Positions 48,526-60,811 of a stretch of 64,000 nucleotides of DNA are shown here, in pieces. How positions within the stretch are numbered: position 1 is the first letter of the stretch; each line of letters opens with the position of its first letter. Origin of the DNA: Hygrophila difformis (Eukaryota > Streptophyta > Magnoliopsida > Lamiales > Acanthaceae); NCBI GenBank assembly GCA_030278955.1, contig JAOANR010000015.1, positions 40,394,487-40,458,486 of the forward strand, read 5' to 3'. The translations under genes and the position numbers were made by a program. The notes under the pieces are model-generated. The model saw only the letters and a list, made by a program, of their open reading frames with translations. It was not told the origin of the DNA and did no database searches.

Positions 48526-51500
48526 TCACTCTGACGAATGGATGAGCGCTGTTTCCCAGTCATGTACACGAAGCAGCATCTCCTTCTCGCCATCTTTAAG
48601 CTCCAAACAATGGCAGCAACCAGATTTCCTCTGCAGGACATTTGAAGCCAACATTAGGACCCTCTCACAGGCATGAATTTCAACCAGCTTCTCCTCAGCA
48701 CCAACCTTCATGGATAGATCTCTCCAAGGTTGGTAATATGACCTATTCACAATGCATAAAATTCCGTTGATGAAAGGCGAAAGAGAACACAAGTGTCATT
48801 ACAAAGGATCTTAGTCCCATCCTTTTTAAATAGGACAAGCAACAAGACAGGGTGGATAAGAGTTCTTACCATCTCCAGGCAGCATTTGCTTCGACTGGAT
48901 AGTATATCTTTGAACAAAGCAATTGGAAAGAAACCCCGAGACTAGCCAGACAGTCTGATTCTGTTAATATTTAGGTAAAATTTGTAAGAAGGGTCTGCAG
49001 GCATCAAAATGATCAAAGTGGAGGAGGTGGCACACAAAGCCATTAATTATATCATTCACAATTTAAGGTGTTGATGCTTTTTGTGTGTACTTTTCGGCAA
49101 TTATAACCCCTCCGGAAACACCATCAGCGACTCGTGCTTATTTTTAATAAAAATCCAAGACAATAAAATGTAAAACGGTCATATAATTATTTAAGAACAT
49201 AAATTAAAAAAAGGCTAAGATATAGAAGGGAACCTGTAAATGAATCTAAAAGTAAGATACAGAGAGCTGAAACAGCTGAGGGGAGCAGTCCATGGCTGAA
49301 TTCCAGTTTTTGAAGTAGGAAAAAAATTGATGCAGCTAACATGTCTGCACATCTGTCCCCTACATTTTCTCCACATTGTTGCTCTTTGCACCCAAATAGA
49401 GACAGAAAAGTGTCCAGATTCGTTTTCTTCAGAGAATCATCATGGTGAGTCTCGGGATACATTTTATCCAGGGAACCATCCTTGTCAAGCTCGTGTACTC
49501 TACAAGAAATCTTTCCAAGGATGGCTGAGGCAATGAGCCAGCGCAGAAGCTTCGATAAAAGGGATTCTTCAGGAGGACTTTTCCCTGAATTGAACCGGTC
49601 ATCACCATTGTCAGGCTGAATCACTGGCGAGGTTGATTGGATAGCAGTCATGACAGCCCATCTCAAGAACTTGGAAAGGTTTTCCTGACCCTATATTAAA
49701 TAATCAAAATAAAATGTGAATAATGCAAAACTGTTTAAATTAAGGTTGAAAACCAAAGATAAGAAAATTCGTTTAAACAAGATACCAATTGGAGAATAGT
49801 GACAGGAGGAGTGTTCATAAGAACAGCTTTAAGTCCCAAAACCATAGTGGAATTACAGCGTGATTCCGAGCATGCTTCAACAGCCTCATACAGCCGAAAT
49901 AAGCCCTCCTCAGACAATGTAAAATGTGGTTGAAAAACTTTTCTCTTCTGTGATATCTTCAGAACTAACGTCAATATTTGCAGAGCAGAGTTGCAAAAGA
50001 TTCTTTTTTCTTCAACGGGAACAATATCATCAACTAAGAGTTTGTACAAATGTGATGAAAGTTCTGAAAGCTGCTCCATGGCATTCTTTTGCAATGACTC
50101 AAATATGCTCCTCGGTGTTATAATGTCATTTACCACCTAACATGGCACATTTTTTGGGGGGAGGGGGGCGTCAGCATTCAACAAGACAAAAACACAAGAA
50201 TGAATGCCAAATAAATAAACAATAGTTTCACGTAGTTCTGGTTTATTTTCCAGCTTGAGCGCCAGATAACGTCAATGAATCTTATATTATGATATTTTAT
50301 GATTCCACCACCCCTAGATTTAAAGATGTCCATACGACTGGACCTTTCAGATTCTCATCAGCATCAATTCTATGAACACTGAAAAATCTTGTCCTATTCT
50401 CCTCCATCCTCAAACAAATATAGTACTAGTTCAATAATGATGTCAATCAGAGATGATACAGACCATGTGAGCCGGGATTGGAAGACAAAAGGCTGGCAGC
50501 ATTGACTAATGCATTTCCTGGGTCCTAATAAGCCAACGGGTCATCTTCAAGGAATGACATTGAGGAAAACAAAAAGGCGCACATTAAAAACAGTCAACTA
50601 GCAAAGAGCCTGGAAGCCAAAAGAATTCATCATGTCCAAGACCAAGAGAATTAGATAGTATTTTTTTTGTTTGTTAAAGAACTCTAAGAATAGTAGTAAC
50701 TTGTTTGGATTTCCATCCAAATCACCCACCAAATGTGCATCAATATATGCAATGTATAGTTTTAACTTCCACTAATGTCTCTTATGCTCTTAAGTTTAAA
50801 ATTAAAGGGAAAAAGTTACTTTGATCACAAATCATAAATACTACAAAAATTTTATGCGTTTAAGAGTGTATGATCGTAAGATCGTAGAATCGTTTGAGGG
50901 AATATGACCATAAGATTATAACATTCTACTATCAGGATCGGGATCTTACTAATTTTAAGATCCTTCAAGGATTGGGATCGTTTTAGAGATGTGTGATCGT
51001 AAAATCGTAAGATCCTAAGATCAGGATCGGGATCTTAACAACAACTATGGTTCCAACCCAAAACTAATTGACAATGGGAGAAGTAGCTCCTATTCCATAT
51101 AAACAAGGGGGACATCCGCACCTTATCCGATATGGGATACACCCCCTCAAGATGATATTCATCTTGAGATCGAATCCCACATTCAGGATTGAAACGCACC
51201 CAATCCCGGTACCCATGGCTCTGATACCATGTTATGTTAAACAAGGGGCAAAACCAATTGGCAAAGGGTATTGATACCATGTTGAACAAGGGACGGGAGG
51301 TTCCAACCTAAAACCAATTGGCAATGGGTAAGTAGCTCCTATCCCATATAAACAAGGGGACATCCAACCTTATTTGATGAGGGCTCTTAACACACTTTTC
51401 ATAAAACTAACCTAGATGTTTTCAACACTTGGTAAATCACAACACCAATCAAAGAGACACAGATTCAAACATAAATTAAGGGAAGACACACTACCTCCAA

Positions 51501-54500
51501 GATCATAGGCAACTGTGTGTGAGTAATTTTTTTCTGGTCAGGGCATTTATTCCCACAGAATGATGAAACAAGGAACGAAAGCCATGAAATCACACCGTGT
51601 TGGAATAAAGACCAAACTGCTTTACGTAACTGAACAGCCTTCTTAATTATCTGCAGCAGATACCATTGACACCGATTTAGTGGGACAGTCGCTAGTCGAA
51701 GAAAATAATAATATTAAGAAAAGCATCAAATGAAATTGAAATGAAAGCATAGTCACATATATTTCATTATCCAACAAACAGATTAGGAGAAACCCTTTCT
51801 TGTTGTCACTTAGCAGTTAGCACATATCCTATGGGAGGAGACCAGAAACTGTACTAACTATGGATATTTGAACTCATGAGAATCTATAAACATAATTAAA
51901 TATAAAAAGACACCTACAGTCATGGAAAATGGAGAGAGACAACAGGGATGAATAGTAAGGTACTAAAGTAGCATGATAAACCTGAATAATGAGTCCCTTT
52001 GAATCATCATCAGAAAGAGGAGAAGAATAACATTTCATAAGATTCTCAAAAACAGAATTTCGAATATATGTTTGAGCATCATCTTCAGTATTCAGCCCAG
52101 AATATAACAATCGAAGCATCCACAACCTGTCCGATCCAAAAGTTCTGGAACTACTCCATAAAAAAGTTTGGAATAATGGTATGCCCTGTCATAAATTGAA
52201 AACAATAATAAATGCTGGAAGTTATGTACTTGTAGCAAATTGTGACATGAAACACATAAAACTAAATTGAAGATAGTATACCATCATGTTCACCCTAGGA
52301 GAGCCCATAAGATGCTTGCTTATGGTCGAATAGTTATCATGCGATGAGTCCAACAGTACCAAAGAAGCCTCTGCTGCAAATATAGCAATAATTGATGGAA
52401 TCCTCTGCCAAGGAACTTCTATTCCGTTTTGCAAGTATGACAGTAGGAGACGAAGCTGCGACACGTCTTCCTTCTTTTCACATTTCTGTTAGCAAGATAT
52501 CCAATTATGTCAAAACAGTTAAAAAAATGAAGTGCATATGATGGATCCTTCATAAAATTCAACATAACTCAACATAAATGCAAACAAGTACAATATAAGC
52601 CCAAGGCTTAATAAAGGAATTCTGGCTCTTCAAAATGGTTACTTAATTTCCCTAGTTTAATCAGTGAACAGAATAGGGCAATAACAACATAATCAAGAAT
52701 GAAAAAACCTCCTGAACTAATAAATTTTTGAGTAATTAGAAACACGAAAGATTGGATCTGAGATTATCTTAAATATATTTAAACCACGTATTCAAATCAC
52801 TTTCAAATTATATGGAGTACATTCTTGTTTTATATTCGATCATATGCACGTAATGCATACGGATTATTAATATATCTGTATAAGTTGCAACTTGCAAGAT
52901 TAAATGTTAAAATATAAGCATTAGCTTAGCCTGTTAAGAAATATGAATATATATGTGTGTCAAAAGAAATAGCAATATTATGAATTTAAATTTTAGTTCC
53001 ATCCTTTTACCAGAAAGATTGTGCAGGTCTGAACTCTGAAGGGTGCTTACTTGAATCATGCAAATAAAATCAAATCGGCAACATACTGAGCAATAAGAAA
53101 ATATGATGTATTTGTTGGACAAACATAATTACCTCCAGGGCACTCTTGAACTTGGCAAGTGTCTCGTATCCCAATTTCCGCAAATCATCATGGGGTGAAG
53201 ATATACTGACAAATGTAACAGCAAGCAAGCCCACACAAGCAAACTCAATGGGTTCAATATAGCTCATTGACAGACAGTGGACTGAGAAGCGGAGAATGAA
53301 GAATGGATCATATACTTGCAGCTTAGAAGTCACAGAATTCACCTGCACAAGTATCAGCACAGTAATATGTAAAGATGTTGCACAGAAACCTGGGAAACAG
53401 ATATAACTGTAATAAAAAGTGTAGTATGTAGAAAAGTACCTCATGCATAACCACAGAACTATCTTTATGAAGCTCATGCGAATTTTCTCCACTGAAAAAT
53501 CTATCATGAGGAAAATACAACACTGTTTGAGCACACAGCTTAGGGTCAACCGGAAAGTTCTCTCTAAATCTCATCTTCCGATGCTCTGCAAGGGCTTCCA
53601 TGTTTTTTGGTTCAGCTGATTGTGAGTGCTTTTCCTGTTCCAAATCACTTCTCACTTTTAAAGCAGCAATTCCCCACAGGTAATCCATTTCAGCAACAGT
53701 CCCAGCACACAACCGATTATTCGACTCAATTTCTATCAACAAGTGGTATATTTCTATGTCAATATCAGTACATGTTGCCCCATAAGAAGACAAAAGAAGA
53801 TGGACCAATTCCCTGGAATTGATGTCAGTGTCACCTCCAGAATTAATGTCTCTTTGGTGCACATAAATACGGAAAAGTACTCTGACAAACTTTACAAGCT
53901 CCAGAGAACTCAAATGTGGCTGAGATGTTAATTTATTGTTTTCGCAATCTGAGGTATCTAAGGCAGGCTGAGGGATGACCAATGACCTTAAAATGCTCTG
54001 CATGGGAGTCAAAACTAAACCAAGCTGATTAGAAAGAAGTGATTGGCAAGCCGACTGAATGGTCTGTGCAAACTGGGAGTGGAAAGCAACAGCTGAATTA
54101 TTGACGAACAAGAAAATTTTCCATCAAACAAAGAAGTGAGTATGGTTCGAAGCATTGTCAATGTCACAGGGTCCCCAAACCTATAGAGAAAGAAATGATT
54201 TAACAAGCTGTTCTACAAAGGGGAGGGAATCCAATTTGATAAGACACTCACGCATCTCAGCGTCAGTTCCAATATATTATTAATAACAAAGATTTCAAGA
54301 AACCTCTCCAATGAAAGATATTTTCCATCGACATTCACAGAATAATCAAGATACTTGGACGGTTTCTTGATAATCACTATCCAGGAATTGACCAGTGTCC
54401 TTAAAAACCGAAGTCTTGACTTTTTCTATTCGAGAGGTAAGTCGTGGAGTTATCAAGTTTTCTTCTTCACAATCCATCTCAGGGCAAGACTTACTATAAT

Positions 54501-57091
54501 CTGAAAATAACAGAATTCGAGAAAGTTTTATCTTTGCAACAACTATGTTCACAAAATCTACAGGTTGCTTGAGCAAATGAAGTCCAGCCTCACTAAAGCA
54601 GTGGTCAAAAACATCATCTGCACTAGATGGGGCATACAGAATTAAATAGAGTCAACCTTCTTTTAGGCTTCGACATGTCTTCACTTAATGCTAGATGGTT
54701 TTTGTACCATAAGGACAGCCTTTCCTAGAAGACTATCCGAGAAAAGATTTACAAAATATTCACTAGATCCAGTCAAGGGCTGGTCACACCAATTGCAAAA
54801 ACAGATCCAGAAACAAATATCTTCCACCGAGAAAAGCCACCAAACAGCACATGAACATACGTCAAAATTATATTTTCATAATATTTGCAGCTTGGTCCTC
54901 CAAATTTGGAAATAAATGATTCTAAGTATAAAACCACAGTGGGCAAAAGCATCACCAATTCTTCTTCAGAATATTCACAAGGTTCTCTAGTCCCATTGGT
55001 ATTTGAAAGAGATAACTTCTCTACTATTTCAGAGAACAAAAATCCAAAGACAGATGTCTGCCAGGGGCTCATTCTAGAAATATGATACAGCAACTTGGCT
55101 TTTGTCCTATTAACCCTGTGTAAGCAGTTAGAGATCATATCCACGGGAGCGCTTGCCAGAACTCTTGATAAAGTCATAGATGAAGGATATTCAATGTCTT
55201 TATGCATCATTACAACCTTGACAGCTTTAAGAAGACATGTGTCCGCAATGCCTAGCTCAAATTGATTGCAAGCCTCTAATGCATGAAAGAAAATATTTTC
55301 AAATGTGAGAGCATTAAAATGTGTCTCATCAGCCCAACCCAAAAAACCACTTATTTTACTTCTTGAGAGTGAGTTATCCATAAATGCTGAGATAGAATCA
55401 AAGCAGCAACAAGCTAAGTGTAATGCAACAAAACGAGCATTTCTTTCTGATGATAAGGTTGTGCTGTAAATACCAATCCGGGAGAACACCCAATTCGCCA
55501 AGTCAAGCAGTTCAAAGGGAGATATACAGCGAACCAAAGTGCATAAAACATAAAAACGTTGGGACCAAATGCTTAAAAGTCCCCTGATCGGATACAAGCA
55601 TCAAACTTGTTTCTTAAATACTAGTAACAGTTTTTGCTCCATCACTTTAAATGCTCTTGATATTCGTTTTCTGCTAACTTGGTCATATATCTGATGCTCA
55701 AAAGTAGCAAAAACAGTTCAGAAAACATTATTATCAAATCCAAGAGGACTCTGATCCATTATATGAATTCCCTGTTTAACCGAATCAAGGAGCTTCTCCA
55801 GAGGCTCCCCAAAGATCAAATCAGAAAGCACTTCATCACCAGATAGAGGACAATTCAGTAATGATACAACAGCAGGGTGACTCAGGATAACTGCTATCAC
55901 TTCTACCAAAAAATGTAGTGGTAGATCCTTAACATAACCTGGACCAACAAGGGTCCCTGTTTTTGATCAATAATTTTTTCAACAATTGCTCCCACGATCT
56001 GAAAGCATATTTTGGAAAAGCATCTTTAGCTCATCCAAAGAGATCTTACTCGACGGCATGACCTGGTGTTATTAATCCAGAATAGTACATTGCACAATGA
56101 AAGAAACCAAATGATCATAGGGCATCTCAGCCACCTTCTCAAAAAGCAACTTTAGAAGGCCTGATTTCTCTAGTGAATGTAAGCTTGTGCTTTGTACAAT
56201 GGATGGAAAAAGCACATGAAATGGAGTGCTTCTTAAGTAACATGCAAATGCACAGGAAGCAGATTCCATTAATTCAATGTCACCATTACATAATCTCTCT
56301 TCCTTTTTTTTCTCAAACTGAACCACAATGTTCAGAGCGAGGCAGAGAACATTTCTGGCCATAATTTTGAAATTTTCAGTGAGATGATTGATTCCAGGAA
56401 CAAAATTGATTGCAACAATGGAGAAAGGGACCTTGTTAAGGTTATTTGAGATAAACCAAGACTGATGGAAGATTCTTCAATAGCTCATTATATCGTGAGC
56501 ACATCAATGAGAAGGAAAATTTCTGGGTCAATCCAACAAGTGCGATATTACTAAATCAGCAATTCTCATATCGTCTCTAATGTTGTGAAGAGTACGGGCA
56601 AAAGAATTGTCCAATTGCACAACTTCCTCAGCATTGGAATAATGACTATAATATTGCTCATTCAAAATGTCACGGGCAAAATGTAACAGACCTTTCAGTG
56701 CCTCCACTCCACAGCATCAACTTTGCTGCCACAATTCTCAAGTTTCTCAGATAATACACGATCAATTAGACATGATAATGGTCCAGCGTTCACCTAATAA
56801 AATTTAAAATTGAATCATCTCTAATCATCAAAAACCAATGGTGTTGGGAAAGTGAAAAAGAACATTTATTAGAATGCAAAAGAATTAAAAAAATAAAAAA
56901 TAAAATAAAATAAAACAGAGGAGCCCATTTTACCTGTGTATCCGAATATGTATTTGATTGAGTTGCAAACGTAATGAGATATCAATGACTTGCTGGATAC
57001 TGGATGAGATTCCGACTTAGAGCTCAGCAACCGCAGACATTTATCCCAAGATGCCATATAAGAAAAAGGGCTAAATTCAAGATTTAGATCT
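48526..57091 (-). CDS. URB1/NPA1 ribosome-biogenesis protein, C-terminal part, reading frame disrupted
   Basis: A chain of minus-strand exons ends at TGA 48526. Recognisable blocks, in protein order: PFSYMASWDKCLRLLSS (about 57040), LVRCISPFELLDLANWVFSR (about 55500), LLLSSYGATCTDIDIEIYHL with AEMDYLWGIAALKVRSDLEQ and DPKLCAQTVLYFPHDRF (about 53500-53800; the URB1 C-terminal/NUC172 region), and the end RVHDWETALIHSSE. URB1 is a nucleolar alpha-helical scaffold for early 60S pre-ribosome assembly. The N-terminal half is not visible and would lie in or beyond the 500-N gap. Exons between 48.5 and 53.9 kb read cleanly. Between 54.1 and 57 kb there are at least seven one- or two-base frame changes, many in homopolymers, so the span cannot be translated as given. 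Error in a draft contig end is more likely than true decay, but a pseudogene is not excluded. Confidence 0.85.
51048..51394 (-). mobile_element. TRIM retrotransposon in a URB1 intron
   Basis: On the minus strand a 165-bp 5' LTR (51394-51230) ends CA and is followed at once by TGGTATCAGAGCC (51229-51217), the primer-binding site for initiator tRNA-Met. An 88-bp internal region ends in the purine tract CTTGAGGGGG, then a 3' LTR starts TGTATCCC (51141). The LTRs share GGATGTCCCCTTGTTTATATG and AGGAGCTACTT-type words. The 3' LTR is cut short near 51048. No protein is encoded, as in all TRIMs. Confidence 0.8.
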
Positions 57092-57596
57092 GTCAAAAAA
57101 ATATTAGCAAAACAGTCAAAATAAATTCCGATATTATTGGGAAAGATGAAGCCCTCAAGTAACAAAGAAAACAATGGCTATAGTTATACACTTATCCCAT
57201 TACAGAAAGATAAGGATGGCAGTTGCCTGCTGCCCAATCACATATTGACAATACTTCAGCGAATAGTAAGATTCCCCACCTCAAGATCATCATCTTCTAA
57301 TTAAGAATATATAAACTTGAAACAGAAATTGCAAAAACTATTCAAGGGGCTGATATTATAACTAAATTGTTTGGAAAAAGTTTTGCAACCATAGAGCTCA
57401 ATAGCTCCACAGGCTAAATATTCAATCTCGTAGGAGATAAAATTATTTAAATATAAAGGAGAATATAACTATATAAGTCCATAACATACACTTGCTAAAG
57501 CTGAATTTCTTCACATTAAAGCCTTTGACTCAGTCCCTTGCAACTAAATTCCAAAACTATGATCCCAGAAACCTCTCAAATGTACTTTTAAACTGC

Positions 57597-58096
57597 NNNN
57601 NNNNNNNNNNNNNNNNNNNNNNNNNNNNNNNNNNNNNNNNNNNNNNNNNNNNNNNNNNNNNNNNNNNNNNNNNNNNNNNNNNNNNNNNNNNNNNNNNNNN
57701 NNNNNNNNNNNNNNNNNNNNNNNNNNNNNNNNNNNNNNNNNNNNNNNNNNNNNNNNNNNNNNNNNNNNNNNNNNNNNNNNNNNNNNNNNNNNNNNNNNNN
57801 NNNNNNNNNNNNNNNNNNNNNNNNNNNNNNNNNNNNNNNNNNNNNNNNNNNNNNNNNNNNNNNNNNNNNNNNNNNNNNNNNNNNNNNNNNNNNNNNNNNN
57901 NNNNNNNNNNNNNNNNNNNNNNNNNNNNNNNNNNNNNNNNNNNNNNNNNNNNNNNNNNNNNNNNNNNNNNNNNNNNNNNNNNNNNNNNNNNNNNNNNNNN
58001 NNNNNNNNNNNNNNNNNNNNNNNNNNNNNNNNNNNNNNNNNNNNNNNNNNNNNNNNNNNNNNNNNNNNNNNNNNNNNNNNNNNNNNNNNNNNNNNN
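57597..58096. other. Assembly gap, 500 N
   Basis: Exactly 500 unknown bases, the usual placeholder for a gap of unknown size. URB1 exons run into it from the left; nothing URB1-like is seen to its right. Confidence 1.
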
Positions 58097-58254
58097 ACAT
58101 TTTTAGGTGGACCAACAAGGTTTCCTCCAATGCCAAAATTTACTACCTGTTCACGAAGGAGTTGATCTGCAGCTCGATTGTATTCTTTTGGGATGGATTC
58201 GAATCGAACCTCCCAGGGCTCCTTGGATATACTATAATTCAGTAAGTGAATCAA
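58097..58254 (-). pseudogene. RNase H-like fragment at the gap edge
   Basis: The minus strand encodes SISKEPWEVRFESIPKEYNR followed by AADQLLREQVVNFG. This has the form of the last part of a plant RNase H-like (RVT_3) domain, where an Asp follows N-R-x-A. The frame starts without ATG at the right and is cut by the gap at the left. It may be a retrotransposon remnant or an exon of a small RNase H-like gene. Confidence 0.5.
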
Positions 58255-58590
58255 CGAATTAGAAATTCATGTGGGCCGTCAAGCTTGCTGCCCGCCGGGT
58301 TCTTCGACATAGGCCTTCACTGTGTCGGGTGGTCGACCTCTCCGGTTGGTGTCCGTTCCCCTAGCTCGTTTGCTAGTGTGTGTGGATGGATCCTCCCTCT
58401 ACTATGATGGCAGTGTGGTATTCCATTGGTAGTGATGTGTGGATTCTTCTGAGTTTTAGCTCCATATATGTATTGTCTAATCTGAGGGAGGAGAGGCTTT
58501 GCTTGGGCTTGCATTGGCAGGAGGATTTGGTTGTGCTTTGTCTGAATCCATTGGTGCTTTCAGAATTTTAGGAGGTGGTCGTGTTCTGGT

Positions 58591-59120
58591 TAAGAGTGGG
58601 TCGGTACGGTATACCGAAAAAAATTCCGCCGTACCGTATACCGTACCGAACTTTACGGTATGAAAATTTTCATACCGTTGCCGTACCGAACCTTTCGGTA
58701 TACCGAAAGGTTCGGTATGAAATATTTCCATACTGTTGCCATACCGACATTTCGGTAAGTTCGGTATATACCGCTATACCGAACCTTCTGTGACATACCG
58801 GTATCGCGGTATATACCGATATACCGAACATTCGCTATATACCGACATACCGGTATTGCGGTATATACCAACATACCAAACTTTCGCTACACACCAGCAT
58901 ACCGGTATTGCGGTATATACCGACATACCGAACAATCGGTACATACCGATACCGCGGTATATACCGAAGTTCGGTACGGTAACGGTATACCGCGGTATCA
59001 AAAAATTTATACCGTTACCGTAGCGAAAATTACGGCATACCGAAAATTTCGGTATTCTCGGTATTTTTTTGGTACGATATGTGCAATATGTGATATATTC
59101 GTTATTTTTTCCCAACACTA
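58591..59120. mobile_element. hAT-like element made of GGTATACC palindromes
   Basis: Left end TAAGAGTGGGTCGGTACGG; right end CCCAACACTA. The flanks GTTCTGGT (58583-58590) and ATTCTGGG (59121-59128) match at six of eight positions, an eroded hAT-size duplication. Almost the whole 450-bp core consists of ACCGTATACCG, TACCGAA and CGGTATATACCG words in both orientations, so it can fold extensively. Confidence 0.65.
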
Positions 59121-59530
59121 ATTCTGGGGGAATTTGGTTTTGGTTGTGTGATAAAGCGCACAGGGACAGTTTATGTCTGTCCTTAGACCATCTCCAGTGG
59201 TCTCGGTACAATGGCGAAAAACACAATTTTACCGTCAAACTCTTCTCCAGCGGTCCCCTTTGAATGTCAGACACGTCTGTATTTTTGTGGGAGATGAACA
59301 GTGCCCGCTAATTGTAGCGGGCACTGTAGCAACAACTGTATTTTTTTTTTTTTGCTTTCTTCTTCTTTTTCTTTTGCATATTGAAATTTAGTTTTAATAA
59401 TTAAATTGTAAGTGCAAGCCTTTATTATTAAATAAGTAGTATTAAGTTCAGAATTATTTATGGGAAATTTTTTTTGTAGCACAATTCATAAATGTTTAAT
59501 TAAATTATATACCCAAATGCAAATTTATTT

Positions 59531-59706
59531 TTTGGTAAACATTGACATTTATGTATCGATAAAGTGTGTGGTAGCCCAAACAATAAAAATTACTCCATAA
59601 AGATGATAAAAGGGGAGAATAGGGACAGGTGGAAATTAAATCCCTACCAATTACCATAAAGGTTGAAAATCAGGGGACATGACACTAGGCCAAGTCTCCA
59701 TTCCCA
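59531..59706 (-). mobile_element. SINE family C copy, degenerate
   Basis: Minus strand: GACTTGGCCTAGTGTCATG (A-box region) and a decayed B box, then the tail ending at the complement of AACATTGACATTTATG. It is nested inside the Harbinger-like element. Confidence 0.65.
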
Positions 59707-59988
59707 AATAATTTTTTTTAACAAAATCCTAGCTTATTTGTACAAATAGTAACTGATGTATAAATGCTAACCTATCATATTCCAAGAATTTTAATTTAGA
59801 TTATATTTTTCTATTACATAATTTAAATATTTAAAAAGCAATAAAAAGAAAAAATATACTCCATATTTTAAGTTCAAAATTTTTATGTGTGTTCATCAAA
59901 GTAGATTTAAAATTTTAACAAATTTTTTAAATATTAATAACTTAAAATAGTTAAAAATATTTTAATAAAATTTAAATATATTTATGTA

Positions 59989-60247
59989 CTCCCTCCATTT
60001 TTTTAATATATTATCAACTTCTGCATTTCACGCACTTTAATATATATTTTTAATTATTAATATCTCAAATTGTATACAACAAAAATTATGAATATTTAAC
60101 AATATAAAACTATGCGATTAGACGAATCTAACAATATCTCACTTGACTATATTTTATCTTATATAACTATGTTTAAAATCGAATCAAACTTATTCAATGA
60201 ACAATATTAATTATGCAAATAGTAAAGATATAAACAAACCGAGAGAG
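59989..60247. mobile_element. TA-flanked MITE
   Basis: Ends CTCCCTCCATTTTT and AACCGAGAGAG with TA on both sides (59987-59988 and 60248-60249). It is nested inside the Harbinger-like element. Confidence 0.75.
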
Positions 60248-60811
60248 TATATTTTTAAATAAAAATAATATATTATTTTGATAGATAAAAATTAAATGAA
60301 TAGTAAAAGGAATCAAAATGGAATATTCTTAAATAGAGGAAAAATTAGAGTTGATTGTTGGAGATGAAAAGTGAAAAACTATAAGCTGGACTGGGAAATA
60401 TAGTAGAGTTGACTGGGAAATAGTGTTTATTGCTGGAGATGGATTAGCGGTCATAATTACGGCAAACTAAATGTATGTTTGTTTTACCGAGAGCCAAATA
60501 ATTTGACTTTTAAGTTTTAAGTTTATTTATTTTATAATTACAATTTATTTTTTTCATTATTGTTATATAAAAATATAATTAAATAAAACGTTTTATTTTA
60601 TAATTAAATATAAATATTTAATAAATTTGATTTGTCAACTATTGTTCAAAAAAAAAAAAAACTATTTGAATTATAAAATATAGTACTACTATTATTAGAC
60701 TGACCAAAGTGTTGGTACTTTTTTTGTTTTTTAAAAAAAGTGTTGGTACATTAAATAAACAGAGTTAGGGGAGTACACTGTATTATTCAATGAAACAGAC
60801 GTAACTATATA

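Larger units (their letters stand above)
59186..60443. mobile_element. PIF/Harbinger-like element with nested insertions
   Basis: The left end GACCATCTCCAGTGG follows TTA (59183-59185); the right end TGCTGGAGATGGA precedes TTA (60444-60446). TTA duplication and CCATCTCCA-type ends fit Tourist/Harbinger MITEs. It contains a SINE family C copy and a TA-flanked MITE, so the original element was only about 800 bp. Confidence 0.65.

Noticed and set aside
58575..59274. Tyr/Arg/Ile-rich open frames (YRYTEPSVTYRYRGIYRY type)
   Set aside because: These arise from translating the GGTATACCG palindrome array and are not protein-coding.
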